Position numbers and translations under genes: made by a program. The notes beneath the pieces were generated by a model. That model made no database searches, had not been told where the DNA came from, and saw only the letters and a program-made list of their open reading frames with translations. This document shows, piece by piece, positions 8,253-16,866 of a stretch of DNA of 64,000 bases. Source of the stretch: Sphingorhabdus contaminans (GTDB taxonomy: Bacteria > Pseudomonadota > Alphaproteobacteria > Sphingomonadales > Sphingomonadaceae); the NCBI RefSeq assembly GCF_007280415.1, contig NZ_VKKU01000001.1:1240001-1304000 (forward strand). The letters run 5' to 3'. Position 1 is the stretch's first letter, and the number at the start of each line of letters is the position of its first letter.

Positions 8253-8861
8253 TTACCTGTCGGGAAATTGCCGCAACGCATCTGTCAGCAAGCGGTTGAT
8301 GACCCGACGGGAGTCATCGTCGGACAAACCCTGATCATGGCGTAAAAGACGCCAGGTCTGAAAACTCAGAATGACGTTGAGACTGCGCAAGCCGGCCATA
8401 TCCTGCTTGACGCTGTCGGGTACCAGGGCCTCTATCCCGTCTACCTCCGCCTTCAGCAGGCGTTTATAATCCTCCATCAGATAGGATGACTGGAAACGCT
8501 TGAGATTTGCGGATATCCGGTAGGGCAGGATCGTTTCAAACACGACAGCGCGCCGTTCCGCGACCTCCAAAATGCGCGTCTTCCAATCAGCGCCTGTCAG
8601 CGGCGGCGCGATGATCGGCAGCACCCGCGTTTCAATCACGGCCGTCATTTCACGGTAAAGCGTGTCCATATCGTCGAAATGCCGGAACACGGTTCGCAAA
8701 CCGACGCCTGCAAATTCCGCGACACGTGCCGCGCTGGGCGCGACGTCGCCATTCTCCACCAGATGCAACATCGCCTCGACAATTTTGGACCGACTGGACC
8801 GGCTGCGTGCATGGCGGCCATCCAGTTGTAGGCTTTGCGGTGCTTTTTTCTTCACTGTCAT
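8253..8861 (-). CDS. TetR-family transcriptional regulator
   Basis: From ATG 8861 the protein has 202 residues (a TTG two codons upstream is possible). The N-terminal helix-turn-helix reads SKIVEAMLHLVENGD then RVAEFAGVGLRTVFRHFDDMDTLYREM, the TetR_N signature. The C-terminal ligand domain is not classifiable by eye. It lies between the dehalogenase gene (downstream, same strand) and a divergent plus-strand pair. Two inverted-repeat regions with the same TTGGCA/TGCCA half-sites, one in its own promoter and one before the dehalogenase, make it a likely autorepressor and dehalogenase repressor. The inducer, perhaps the haloalkane, is unknown. Confidence 0.9.
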   Translation of the reverse strand: MTVKKKAPQSLQLDGRHARSRSSRSKIVEAMLHLVENGDVAPSAARVAEFAGVGLRTVFRHFDDMDTLYREMTAVIETRVLPIIAPPLTGADWKTRILEVAERRAVVFETILPYRISANLKRFQSSYLMEDYKRLLKAEVDGIEALVPDSVKQDMAGLRSLNVILSFQTWRLLRHDQGLSDDDSRRVINRLLTDALRQFPDR

Positions 8862-8912
8862 GGGCAATGGTTTCGTTTCTTTTGGTTGCTTTTACAAGGC
8901 ACAAGCCAACTT

Positions 8913-8942
8913 GCCAAATTCTATTGGCATATATAATGCCAA
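8913..8942. promoter_or_regulatory. predicted TetR operator in the divergent tetR / Cys-rich gene promoter
   Basis: GCCAA-N6-TTGGC at 8913-8928 overlaps TTGGCA-N7-TGCCA at 8924-8941. A perfect TATAAT hexamer (8932-8937) lies inside the outer element, with TTGCCA as a possible -35 on the plus strand, though the 15-nt spacing is short. A repressor bound here would cover the promoter of the plus-strand gene pair and probably that of tetR as well. Confidence 0.62.
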
Positions 8943-8974
8943 TTTATTGAACAATATGAAGAGGAGCCGTCGCA

Positions 8975-9238
8975 ATGCAAAAAAGGTGGGTTTCAATCAT
9001 GTCCGGCATGGCGCTTTTGACGGCCGCCCCTGCCCCTGTACATGCAAATGTGCGTGAAGCGTGTATGGCCGATATACAGAAATTCTGCTCCCCCGAACTT
9101 GCGACATTCAGCAGGGATAAGGTCCGTGCCTGTCTGATCCGCAATATCCAGAAAGCCTCACCCGGCTGCAAGGAAGCGGCAAAGGCACAGCGTGACCGGC
9201 AACGTGCGGTAAAATCAGGCACGGCGGGACAAGAATGA
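8975..9238 (+). CDS. small secreted Cys-rich (GLG1-like repeat) protein
   Basis: The 87-residue protein has a signal peptide ending near HAN and a mature part with four cysteines spaced as in a single cysteine-rich GLG1-type repeat: ACMADIQKFC, then VRACLIRN and SPGCKEA. Such repeats occur in Golgi glycoprotein 1 and in small bacterial exported proteins and likely form two disulfides. The start is supported by GAGGAG 12 nt upstream. The stop overlaps the next start codon (ATGA), so both are translated together. The upstream TetR operator suggests inducible expression. Function unknown; periplasmic location predicted. Confidence 0.75.
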   Translation: MQKRWVSIMSGMALLTAAPAPVHANVREACMADIQKFCSPELATFSRDKVRACLIRNIQKASPGCKEAAKAQRDRQRAVKSGTAGQE

Positions 9239-9864
9239 TGGCCGTTGCAGTCATCTGGGGCACGGCGCTGGCACTCTATCTATTGTTCCGCCTCTGGTAC
9301 GATAGCTGGTCAGGTCCGCTGAAAGCACACGAAATCGACGCCTTCATCAATGCAACGCAGGACCGTTTCGAGGCATCGGGCAATGACGCATCTGTTTTGC
9401 GCACATTTCTCGAAGCCGATGATGGCCGTGAATTCGTGATGCTCAATCTGGTGAAAGCGCAGATGGATGATGTCAAAGATCCCTCAACCGGCCAGATGGT
9501 GCCGGGAATCAGCCTGCTCCAGCGTTACTCCAAACGGTTCATGCCGGTGCTTTTCCGCAATGGTGGCCATCCTGTGATGGTCGGGCGCAAGGTTGGCGGC
9601 TATATCGACGCATGGAATACCGAAGGCGATCCCGGCTGGACCATCTTCGGACTGATGCGCTACCGCAGCCGGCGCGATATGATAAAGCTGGTGATGGATC
9701 CCGCTTTCAAGGAAGGCCATCCCGACAAGATGCTGGGAACCCTTGCGACATTTTCATTCCCGACCCAAAGGGTGCTGTCGCTCTATCTGGGGCCCCGGGT
9801 CTCTGCAGCTCTTGTCATCGCCCTGGCCGCCGCCATTGCGCATATCATCTGGCTCAGCGCCTGA
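9235..9864 (+). CDS. membrane-anchored protein with DUF1330-like core
   Basis: The 209-residue protein has an N-terminal hydrophobic helix (AVIWGTALALYLLFRLWY) and a C-terminal one (VSAALVIALAAAIAHIIWL), with a soluble domain between. GREFVMLNLVKAQM, and later YRSRRDMIKLVMDPAF and KMLGTLATFSFPTQ, resembles the dimeric alpha-beta barrel of DUF1330/EthD-like proteins. It overlaps the preceding Cys-rich gene by four bases. The domain could bind or process a small organic molecule at the membrane, which would fit the nearby dehalogenase, but no catalytic residues are recognised and the function is unknown. Confidence 0.7.
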   Translation: MMAVAVIWGTALALYLLFRLWYDSWSGPLKAHEIDAFINATQDRFEASGNDASVLRTFLEADDGREFVMLNLVKAQMDDVKDPSTGQMVPGISLLQRYSKRFMPVLFRNGGHPVMVGRKVGGYIDAWNTEGDPGWTIFGLMRYRSRRDMIKLVMDPAFKEGHPDKMLGTLATFSFPTQRVLSLYLGPRVSAALVIALAAAIAHIIWLSA

Positions 9865-9881
9865 GCCTTTGCCCAACCGGC

Positions 9882-12224
9882 TTACCGGACCAGAAACAGC
9901 TCCGCCATCGCGTCGATCACCGCATCGGCGTCAAGTCTGTAGGTGCGATAAAGGTCGGGCAGGTCACCGGTCTGCCCAAAACGGTCGGTGCCGAGCGGGC
10001 TGATACGCATCCCCTTCACGCCGCCAATCCACGATAGCGCACCGGGCGATCCGTCAATTGCGGTCACGATTCCGGCCCCAGGTGAAAGTTCGGACAAGAG
10101 CGTCTCGATATGGCTTGTGGCGCCATGACGGCCTGTCCATCGCGCTGCCTTTTGCGCGGACCATTCGCGGTGCAACAGGTCGGGCGATGTGATGTTGAGC
10201 ACACCCAGACCCGGAATATCATCCGCCAACTGATCATAAGCCGACAGGATTTCAGGGGCAATTGCACCGGTAAAGGCAATTGCCGCCTGCGCGCCCGGTG
10301 CAGGTTTACGCAACCAATAGCCCCCTTTCAGGGCATCTTCCTCCCACCGTGTGTCGTCGCGGGTGACTTGTGGAATCTGCCTTGTGCTGAGCCGCAGATA
10401 GACCGAGCTGCCGTCCGGCTTCTGCAGATATTCAAACGCCCAGCGCATGAACAGCGCCACCTCGTCCGCATAAGCGGGTTCGAAATAGGCAAGGCCCGGC
10501 TGCCCCATACCGATCAGCGGCGTGTTGATCGATTGGTGCGCCCCACCCTCCGGTCCCAGCGTTAGGCCGGACGGTGTCCCCACCAGCAAAAAGCGTGCGT
10601 CCGAATAACATCCGTAATTCAGCGCATCGAGCCCGCGGGAGATAAAGGGATCATATACCGTGCCCACCGGTATCAACCGGGTCCCGAAATGTGGCGCGGC
10701 CAGACCGAGGGATGTCAGCAGCAGGAAAAAGTTGTTCTCTGCAATGCCGAGTTCAATATGCTGCCCTGCGGCATGGGCTGCCCATTTCTGGGCGGACGGA
10801 ATCTTGGCCTCGCGAAAGATATCCGCAACCTGTGACCGCCGGAACAGGCCCCGCTGATTGACGAACCCGCCCAGATTTGTCGTTTGGGTCACGTCGGGCG
10901 CGGTTGTGACAATATGGTCGGCCAATGGTTCGGATGACTTGGCAAGGTCCAGCAAGACATGGCCGAACGCCGCCTGTGTTGATTGCGTTTCGCCCGTCGG
11001 AACCGGCAGGCGCGCGGGCACGGATATCGGTGACGGCGCGGCTTCTTTGTCCTTTTTCGACAGCACGCTCTGGCCGACAAATTCCTTCAGGCGTGCCGCC
11101 ATATTGCCGCCCAGACCGGCAAAAGGTTCCCACTCCTGCCCGGCCTCGATCCCCAAAGATTCGCGCAACTGTTCGATTTGCGCAGGGTTCATCATGCCGG
11201 AATGGTTGTCCTTATGTCCCGCCAGCGGCAGGCCATAACCTTTGACGGTATAGGCAATGAACAGGGTGGGCCGGTCATCGTCCGCGCTGTCAAAGGCATC
11301 CATCAGCGAGGCAACGCAATGTCCGCCGAGATTGGTCATCAACATAGCGAGGCCATCATCGTCAAAACTGTCGAGCAGCTTTTTGACATGGGGTTTGTGG
11401 CCGATATCGTCGATCAACCGCGCGCGCCAGGCGGCACCGCCCTGATAGGTCAGCACGGCATATTCGGCATTGGGGCAGTTTTCGATCCAGTCCTCAAGCG
11501 ACTTTCCACCCGGCCGCGCAAAGGCCGCACGCAGCAGCTTTCCATGCTTCAGGGTAATGACACGCCAGCCACAGGTTTCGAAAATGTCATCGAAGCGGCG
11601 GAACATGCGGTCGGCGGTTGTGCTGTCGAGCGACTGGCGGTTGTAATCGACCACCCACCAGCAGTTGCGGATATCATGCTTATAGCCTTCGATCAGGCAC
11701 TCATAGATATTGCCCTCGTCCAGTTCGGCATCGCCCATCAGCGATATCATGCGTCCGGCATTGGCTTCGGCCATGGAACCATGCGCGACCAGATAGTCCT
11801 GAACAAGGCTTGAGAACGCGGTGATCGCGACACCCAGGCCAACCGAGCCGGTGGAAAAATCGACGGGGATTTTATCCTTGGTGCGCGAGGGATAGCTTTG
11901 CGCGCCGCCCAATGCGCGGAACTGCTGCAACTGCTCAAGCGACTGGTTGCCGAGCATATAATGGATCGCCTGCAACACAGGGCCTGCATGCGGCTTTACC
12001 GACACCTTGTCATTGGGGCGCAGGGCGTGAAAATAGAGCGCGGCCATGATCGCCGTCATCGACGCGCAACTGGCCTGATGCCCGCCTACTTTCAGACCGT
12101 CACGCTTTTTGCGGATATGGTTGGCGTTATGCACCGTCCAGGACGACAGCCAGCGCAGCCGCGTATCGAGCGCCTCAATCGCCGCTACTTTTTCTTCGCG
12201 CGCATCCGCAATTTTGGTCGCCAT
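9882..12224 (-). CDS. transketolase-like / homodimeric E1-type ThDP enzyme
   Basis: The enzyme has 780 residues from ATG 12224 (GGGGAC upstream). The N-terminal part has the ThDP site: GGHQASCASM, DFSTGSVGLG and the GDAELDEGNIYE...CWWVVDYN cofactor motif. The central transketolase Pyr domain has the conserved acid in ELGIAENNFF, and a transketolase C domain follows. The layout is closest to AceE-type homodimeric 2-oxoacid dehydrogenase E1 and the MdeB protein of the Pseudomonas methionine gamma-lyase locus, rather than to a sugar transketolase. It is divergent from an Lrp-type regulator, the same partner that mdeB has. It may oxidise a 2-oxo acid such as 2-oxobutyrate; this is inference. No E2/E3 genes are nearby. 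Confidence 0.82.
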   Translation of the reverse strand: MATKIADAREEKVAAIEALDTRLRWLSSWTVHNANHIRKKRDGLKVGGHQASCASMTAIMAALYFHALRPNDKVSVKPHAGPVLQAIHYMLGNQSLEQLQQFRALGGAQSYPSRTKDKIPVDFSTGSVGLGVAITAFSSLVQDYLVAHGSMAEANAGRMISLMGDAELDEGNIYECLIEGYKHDIRNCWWVVDYNRQSLDSTTADRMFRRFDDIFETCGWRVITLKHGKLLRAAFARPGGKSLEDWIENCPNAEYAVLTYQGGAAWRARLIDDIGHKPHVKKLLDSFDDDGLAMLMTNLGGHCVASLMDAFDSADDDRPTLFIAYTVKGYGLPLAGHKDNHSGMMNPAQIEQLRESLGIEAGQEWEPFAGLGGNMAARLKEFVGQSVLSKKDKEAAPSPISVPARLPVPTGETQSTQAAFGHVLLDLAKSSEPLADHIVTTAPDVTQTTNLGGFVNQRGLFRRSQVADIFREAKIPSAQKWAAHAAGQHIELGIAENNFFLLLTSLGLAAPHFGTRLIPVGTVYDPFISRGLDALNYGCYSDARFLLVGTPSGLTLGPEGGAHQSINTPLIGMGQPGLAYFEPAYADEVALFMRWAFEYLQKPDGSSVYLRLSTRQIPQVTRDDTRWEEDALKGGYWLRKPAPGAQAAIAFTGAIAPEILSAYDQLADDIPGLGVLNITSPDLLHREWSAQKAARWTGRHGATSHIETLLSELSPGAGIVTAIDGSPGALSWIGGVKGMRISPLGTDRFGQTGDLPDLYRTYRLDADAVIDAMAELFLVR

Positions 12225-12355
12225 GGTGATATGTCCCCGCAATCCTGAACGCGCAGAGTTTAGCCGGCAGACGTTAGCATGTCCTTGCGTATAGTCTGGT
12301 TATAGGGCATGTTTTTGGCAGAATATCCCATGAAGCGAGAAAATTGAGACAGATA

Positions 12356-12835
12356 ATGCCAGAAAATGCATTGGATGCGATAGACCGCAAAATAATCGAC
12401 CTGTTGCAGGCCGATGGCCGGATGTCCAATCAGGAGCTTTCCGACCATATCGGCCTGTCCCCCAGCCCGTGCCTGCGCCGGGTACGCCAGTTGGAGGCAA
12501 ATGGCACAATTGCGCGCTATGTCGCGCTGGTGGATCCGGACAAGGTCGGCCTGTCCGTCACTGCCTTCGTACGCGTTCGTCTTGACCAGCAGGACGACCG
12601 CCATTTGCAGGAATTCGAAACGGCTGTGGCAGGATTTCCCGAGGTTATGGATTGCTACCTGATGACGGGCGAAGCCGACTATCAGCTGCGTATATTGGTC
12701 AGCTCGCTCACCCAGTTTGAGGACTTCCTCCGCAGACGCCTGACCAAGGTCAACGGCGTCGCAAACGTCACCACCAGCTTTGCCTTGCGACCTGTCATTT
12801 ACAAAACCGCGGTACCGACGCTACAACCCCTTTGA
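12356..12835 (+). CDS. Lrp/AsnC-family transcriptional regulator
   Basis: The 159-residue protein from ATG 12356 has the Lrp helix-turn-helix (DAIDRKIIDLLQADGRMSNQELSDHIGLSPSPCLRRVRQLEANG) followed by the RAM/AsnC_trans ligand domain (VMDCYLMTGEADYQLRILV). Lrp-type proteins form octamers or higher forms and respond to amino acids. It is divergent from the E1-like gene and is followed within 20 nt by an amino-acid permease and then an omega-aminotransferase, so it probably controls amino-acid uptake and 2-oxoacid use. TTG 12344 is an alternative start. The 131-nt divergent promoter region shows no clear operator by eye. Confidence 0.93.
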   Translation: MPENALDAIDRKIIDLLQADGRMSNQELSDHIGLSPSPCLRRVRQLEANGTIARYVALVDPDKVGLSVTAFVRVRLDQQDDRHLQEFETAVAGFPEVMDCYLMTGEADYQLRILVSSLTQFEDFLRRRLTKVNGVANVTTSFALRPVIYKTAVPTLQPL

Positions 12836-12852
12836 AGAAGGGGGATATTTTG

Positions 12853-14229
12853 ATGGAATCAAGCATTGCGGCACCGAACGAGCTGAGCCGGTCCTTAAAA
12901 TCGCGCCATGTGTCGATGATCACATTTGGCGGAATCATCGGCGCAGGGTTGTTCGTTGGCTCCTCGACCGCGATCGGCAATATCGGTCCGGCTGCGGTGC
13001 TGAGTTATGCCATTGCCGGGTTTCTTGTGCTGCTCGTCATGCGGATGATCGCGGAAATGTCGGTCGCAATGCCGGGAACGCAGACCTTCCCCGATTTCGC
13101 GCGGCAGGGCGTCGGCGACTGGGCCGGCTATATGGTTGGCTGGCTTTACTGGTATTTCTGGGTCGTGGTGATCGCAATCGAGGCGATTGCCGGGGCCAAG
13201 ATCATCCACGGATGGTATCCGCAACTGGAGGTCTGGGAAATCGGTGTCGCGCTCATGGCGGTGTTGACGGCGATCAACCTGATGTCCGCAAAATCCTATG
13301 GCGAATTCGAATTCTGGTTTGCGTCGACCAAGGTTGTTGCAATTCTCGTCTTCATTCTTGTGGCCGGGGCTTATGCAACTGGCGTAACCTCGCCATCGGG
13401 ATCGACGTTCGCGAACCTCACAGCACATGGCGGTTTTGCACCGGCAGGCGTGGCCGCGATTTTTGCAGGTGTTGCAACCACCATTTTCTCGCTTTGCGGG
13501 GCCGAAATCGCGACGCTTGCGGCGGCGGAATCGGAAGAAGGTTCCAAGACAATCGCGAATATGACCATCTCGGTTTCCTTGCGGATCCTGATCTTTTTCG
13601 TGCTTTCCATTTTTCTGATTGTCTCGGTCGTTCCCTGGAACGAGATTGAGGCCGGCACCTCGCCTTTTGCCCATGCGCTGCGGGAAATGGGTTACCCGGG
13701 TGCCGACCTGATCATGGAAGCCATCGTCCTTGTTGCGGTACTGTCCTGCCTGAATTCAGGGATTTACATCACATCGCGCGCGATGTTCGGCCTCGCCCGA
13801 AATGGCGATGCGCCGCAATCCTGCATCAAGCTGAGCCGGGCACGCGTTCCGGCACGGGCGATCCTGATCGCCAGCCTCTTCAGCTATTTCGCCCTTGCGG
13901 CATCCATCCTGTCGCCGGACCAGGTGTTCAACTTCCTTGTCACATCCTCGGGCGCCATCATGCTGTTCATCTATATGCTCGTGGCATTTGCCCAGTTGCG
14001 CCTTCGCGCCCGGTTCGAGGCCGAAACGCCGGAGCGGTTGCAGGTTCGCATGTGGCTATACCCCTTTGGCACATGGTTCGCGATTGCCGGGATGGGCGGC
14101 GTGCTTGTGATGATGGCCCTGTCCCCCACAAGCTCAAAGGAATTATGGGCCAGCCTGATCGTAACCGCCGCTTTCCTGCTGGGTTATTGGGCGAAAAACC
14201 ATTTTGGTTCACGGTCAAAGGATGTCTGA
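12853..14229 (+). CDS. APC-family amino acid permease
   Basis: From ATG 12853, with GGGGGA 8 nt upstream, the protein has 458 residues and about 12 membrane segments. SRHVSMITFGGIIGAGLFVGSS is the APC TM1 substrate-binding signature, and FSLCGAEIATLAAAESEEG is the conserved TM6 loop region of GabP/CycA-type carriers. It starts 17 nt after the Lrp gene and precedes a class III aminotransferase gene, which suggests uptake of an omega-amino acid such as beta-alanine or GABA. The substrate is inferred from neighbours only. Confidence 0.9.
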   Translation: MESSIAAPNELSRSLKSRHVSMITFGGIIGAGLFVGSSTAIGNIGPAAVLSYAIAGFLVLLVMRMIAEMSVAMPGTQTFPDFARQGVGDWAGYMVGWLYWYFWVVVIAIEAIAGAKIIHGWYPQLEVWEIGVALMAVLTAINLMSAKSYGEFEFWFASTKVVAILVFILVAGAYATGVTSPSGSTFANLTAHGGFAPAGVAAIFAGVATTIFSLCGAEIATLAAAESEEGSKTIANMTISVSLRILIFFVLSIFLIVSVVPWNEIEAGTSPFAHALREMGYPGADLIMEAIVLVAVLSCLNSGIYITSRAMFGLARNGDAPQSCIKLSRARVPARAILIASLFSYFALAASILSPDQVFNFLVTSSGAIMLFIYMLVAFAQLRLRARFEAETPERLQVRMWLYPFGTWFAIAGMGGVLVMMALSPTSSKELWASLIVTAAFLLGYWAKNHFGSRSKDV

Positions 14230-14327
14230 CCGAAAGCAAAAATTTTCCAGTCGGAATAAAGATTTGAGTCGCGCCAAATTCACTGACCATTGCATAAGCG
14301 GCAGACGCGTTACGCCGGAGTCCGATT

Positions 14328-15644
14328 ATGAAACTTGAAAATGATCCTTTAGCCGCATTCTGGATGCCGTTCACGGCGAACCGGGCCTTCAAGAAAACGC
14401 CGCGGCAACTGAAGTCGGCGAAGGACATGCACTATACCAGCGACGACGGCCGGCAAATTCTGGACGGCACCGCCGGGCTGTGGGCGGTCAATGCAGGTCA
14501 CTGCCGCGCGCCCATTGTGGAAGCCATCCAGAAGACCGCTGCCGAACTGGACTATGCCCCGCCCTTCCAGCTCGGCCATCCGCTGGCGTTCGAGCTCGCC
14601 TCGCGTCTCGCGACGATCATGCCCGAGGGGCTGGACCGGATATTCTTTACGAACAGTGGGTCGGAATCGGTTGATACTGCACTGAAAATTGCGCTCGCCT
14701 ATCAGCGCGCCATCGGCCAGGGCAGCCGCACCCGCCTGATTGGCCGGGAACGGGGCTATAATGGCGTGGGCTTTGGCGGCATTTCGGTGGGCGGCATCGT
14801 CAACAACCGGCGGCAGTTCGGAACGCTGCTGACCGGCGTCGACCATCTGCCGCATACCCATAATCTGGAACATAACGCTTTTACCAAAGGGCGTCCCGAA
14901 TGGGGCGGGCATCTGGCGGATAATCTGGAGGCGATTATTGCCCTGCATGGCGCGGAAACCATTGCCGCCGTCATCGTAGAGCCGATGGCCGGATCGACGG
15001 GCGTGCTCGTGCCACCTGTGGGCTATCTTGAAAAGCTGCGCGAAATCACCCGCAAGCATGGCATTGTCCTGATCTTCGACGAAGTGATCACCGCCTTTGG
15101 CCGTGTCGGAGGGGCGACGGCTTCGGGAACGCTGGGCGTAACGCCCGACATCATCACCATGGCCAAGGGCCTGACCAACGCCGCTGTGCCCATGGGTGCG
15201 GTTGCGGTCAGCCGCCATATCCATGACGGCGTGGTCGAAGGCGGCCCGGACGGTATCGAGCTGTTCCACGGCTACACCTATTCCGGCCACCCGCTCGCCG
15301 CCGCTGCGGGTCTTGCAACACTTGACCTCTATAAGTCGGAAGGCATTTTCGAACATGCCACATCGCTCCACGGCTATTGGCAGGACGCTGTCCACAGCCT
15401 GAAAGGCAAGCGCCACATCATCGACATCCGCAATATGGGTATCGTCGCCGGTATCGAGCTGGAGGCGCATGCCGGCGGTGTGGGCAAACGGGGAATGCAA
15501 TTGTTCCACAAATGCTTCGATAACGGCCTGCTCGTCCGCGCAACCGGTGATATCATCGCCCTGTCGCCTCCGCTGATATTGGAAAAGGCGCATATCGACG
15601 AGATGATCGGCCGGATCGGGGAATTGGTCGAAACCGTAGACTAG
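14328..15644 (+). CDS. class III omega-aminotransferase (beta-alanine:pyruvate type)
   Basis: The 438-residue PLP enzyme starts MKLENDPLAAFWMPFTANRAFK, the N-terminus typical of beta-alanine/omega-amino acid:pyruvate aminotransferases. NSGSESVDTALKIA binds the cofactor phosphate, Asp251 (IFDEVITAFGR) contacts the pyridine nitrogen and Lys280 (MAKGLTN) is the Schiff-base lysine. It would move the amino group of an omega-amino acid to pyruvate, giving a semialdehyde and alanine. CGGAG upstream supports the start. The permease and Lrp genes upstream suggest one amino-acid utilisation unit, although a 98-nt gap allows a separate promoter. Confidence 0.92.
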   Translation: MKLENDPLAAFWMPFTANRAFKKTPRQLKSAKDMHYTSDDGRQILDGTAGLWAVNAGHCRAPIVEAIQKTAAELDYAPPFQLGHPLAFELASRLATIMPEGLDRIFFTNSGSESVDTALKIALAYQRAIGQGSRTRLIGRERGYNGVGFGGISVGGIVNNRRQFGTLLTGVDHLPHTHNLEHNAFTKGRPEWGGHLADNLEAIIALHGAETIAAVIVEPMAGSTGVLVPPVGYLEKLREITRKHGIVLIFDEVITAFGRVGGATASGTLGVTPDIITMAKGLTNAAVPMGAVAVSRHIHDGVVEGGPDGIELFHGYTYSGHPLAAAAGLATLDLYKSEGIFEHATSLHGYWQDAVHSLKGKRHIIDIRNMGIVAGIELEAHAGGVGKRGMQLFHKCFDNGLLVRATGDIIALSPPLILEKAHIDEMIGRIGELVETVD

Positions 15645-15738
15645 GCCGGGTAAAAACACCGGTCAATGTGGACGCATTCATCCCAAAGAAGGCGCTAAAG
15701 TTCGCCCCTAAAATGTCGTTAAACCAGTCCGGTGGGAC

Positions 15739-16839
15739 ATGGCGACACGAACTTTCTTCCTTTGGTTTTGCTTGTGGCAAATAGTGCTTACGGGCAGCGC
15801 ACATGCCCAGTCCATAACGACCTATTCCAATTCAACCGACTTTAATGCCGCAATGCCGACCACCGGCGTTGTCCAGAAGTCGGAAAATTTTGCCGCCGTC
15901 ACATCCAATTATGCGGTATCCCAAACCACTCCGAACAACTGGAACGGTTTGACCATTCTGGCCTCCGGATTTTCGCCCTGGGGTTCCTCGCAATATTGCA
16001 CAAGCCTCAGGGCCTGTCTTAACTGGACAACATCGCCGCCCACTACGCCCGGAATTTATGTCGCTATCGGTACGCCCGGCATAGACAATGGCACCGTGCG
16101 CTTCACACCCACCGGCCGCGCATTTGCCTTTGCGTTCAACTATTGGGACTGGAACGATGGCAGCCAACGTTCGGAGTTGCTTGTAACGCTCAGCAACGGG
16201 TCAACCTTTGTCATCACCGGCCCCACCACCGTATCCGGCAGCCCGGGCGGCTTCATGGGTTTCCGTATCGATACGGCGTCCATCTATTCCGGCATAACGA
16301 TATCGCATGTCACCTGGCGCGGCATCGGGTTCAATTCCGAAATCATCGGCATCAACAACATCCAGATCCGCGAAGCCGCCCCTGTGGTTCAGGTCAGCAA
16401 AAATTCCACCATATGGGACCCGAACCCGTCCAACGCAAAATCCCTGCCCGGCAACGATGTGCTGTACGAAATAAGCATCGCCAATGCCGGTCTGTCCGCG
16501 CCGGATGCAGGATCGATATTCATCGTGGATGCCCTGCCGTCGCAGCTGTCCTTCTGGAACGGCGATATCGACCAGGGCGGTTCGGAAACCTACGCGACCG
16601 TTGCACCCATCGGTTTCAACCAGACAGGCGGCGCAACCTTGTCCTTTGATCCCAGCACCGACCTCAGGGTCGCGTTCGGAGCAACGGCGCCGACCACATT
16701 CAGCCAGTGTTCAACCCTGCCGATGGATTCAAGCTACCGGTCCGATGTCAAATTCCTCTGCATCCGGCCCAGCGGCACCCTAAACGCAGGCCCCGCCGTC
16801 CCCCAAATGAAACTGAAATTCCGCGCCCAGATCAAGTAG
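15739..16839 (+). CDS. secreted protein with DUF11-like C-terminal domain
   Basis: The 366-residue protein has a signal peptide ending SAHAQ. The middle portion (residues about 60-200) contains VRFTPTGRAFAFAFNYWDWNDG and reads as a beta-rich domain with similarity to PEP-CTERM-associated extracellular proteins. The C-terminal 130 residues (VVQVSKNSTIWDPN then GNDVLYEISIANAG and IFIVDALPS) match the DUF11/conserved-repeat Ig-like fold used in surface proteins. There is no sorting motif or membrane anchor at the end. It is probably exported to the surface or medium; function unknown. It is the left member of a patch of small unassigned genes. Confidence 0.72.
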   Translation: MATRTFFLWFCLWQIVLTGSAHAQSITTYSNSTDFNAAMPTTGVVQKSENFAAVTSNYAVSQTTPNNWNGLTILASGFSPWGSSQYCTSLRACLNWTTSPPTTPGIYVAIGTPGIDNGTVRFTPTGRAFAFAFNYWDWNDGSQRSELLVTLSNGSTFVITGPTTVSGSPGGFMGFRIDTASIYSGITISHVTWRGIGFNSEIIGINNIQIREAAPVVQVSKNSTIWDPNPSNAKSLPGNDVLYEISIANAGLSAPDAGSIFIVDALPSQLSFWNGDIDQGGSETYATVAPIGFNQTGGATLSFDPSTDLRVAFGATAPTTFSQCSTLPMDSSYRSDVKFLCIRPSGTLNAGPAVPQMKLKFRAQIK

Positions 16840-16866
16840 GCTGGTTGAGGGTGTGCAGGCGCGAAG

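Noticed and set aside
9882-12224. A transketolase of the pentose phosphate pathway
   Set aside because: Length and motif order fit AceE/MdeB-type E1 proteins better, and there are no pentose-phosphate neighbours; kept as a transketolase-like family call.
12225-12355. A specific Lrp operator
   Set aside because: The region has AT-rich stretches but no convincing palindrome or repeated motif by eye.
14349-15659. A 436-codon minus-strand frame opposite the aminotransferase
   Set aside because: The plus strand encodes a clear class III aminotransferase with the PLP lysine; the reverse frame is a GC-driven shadow.
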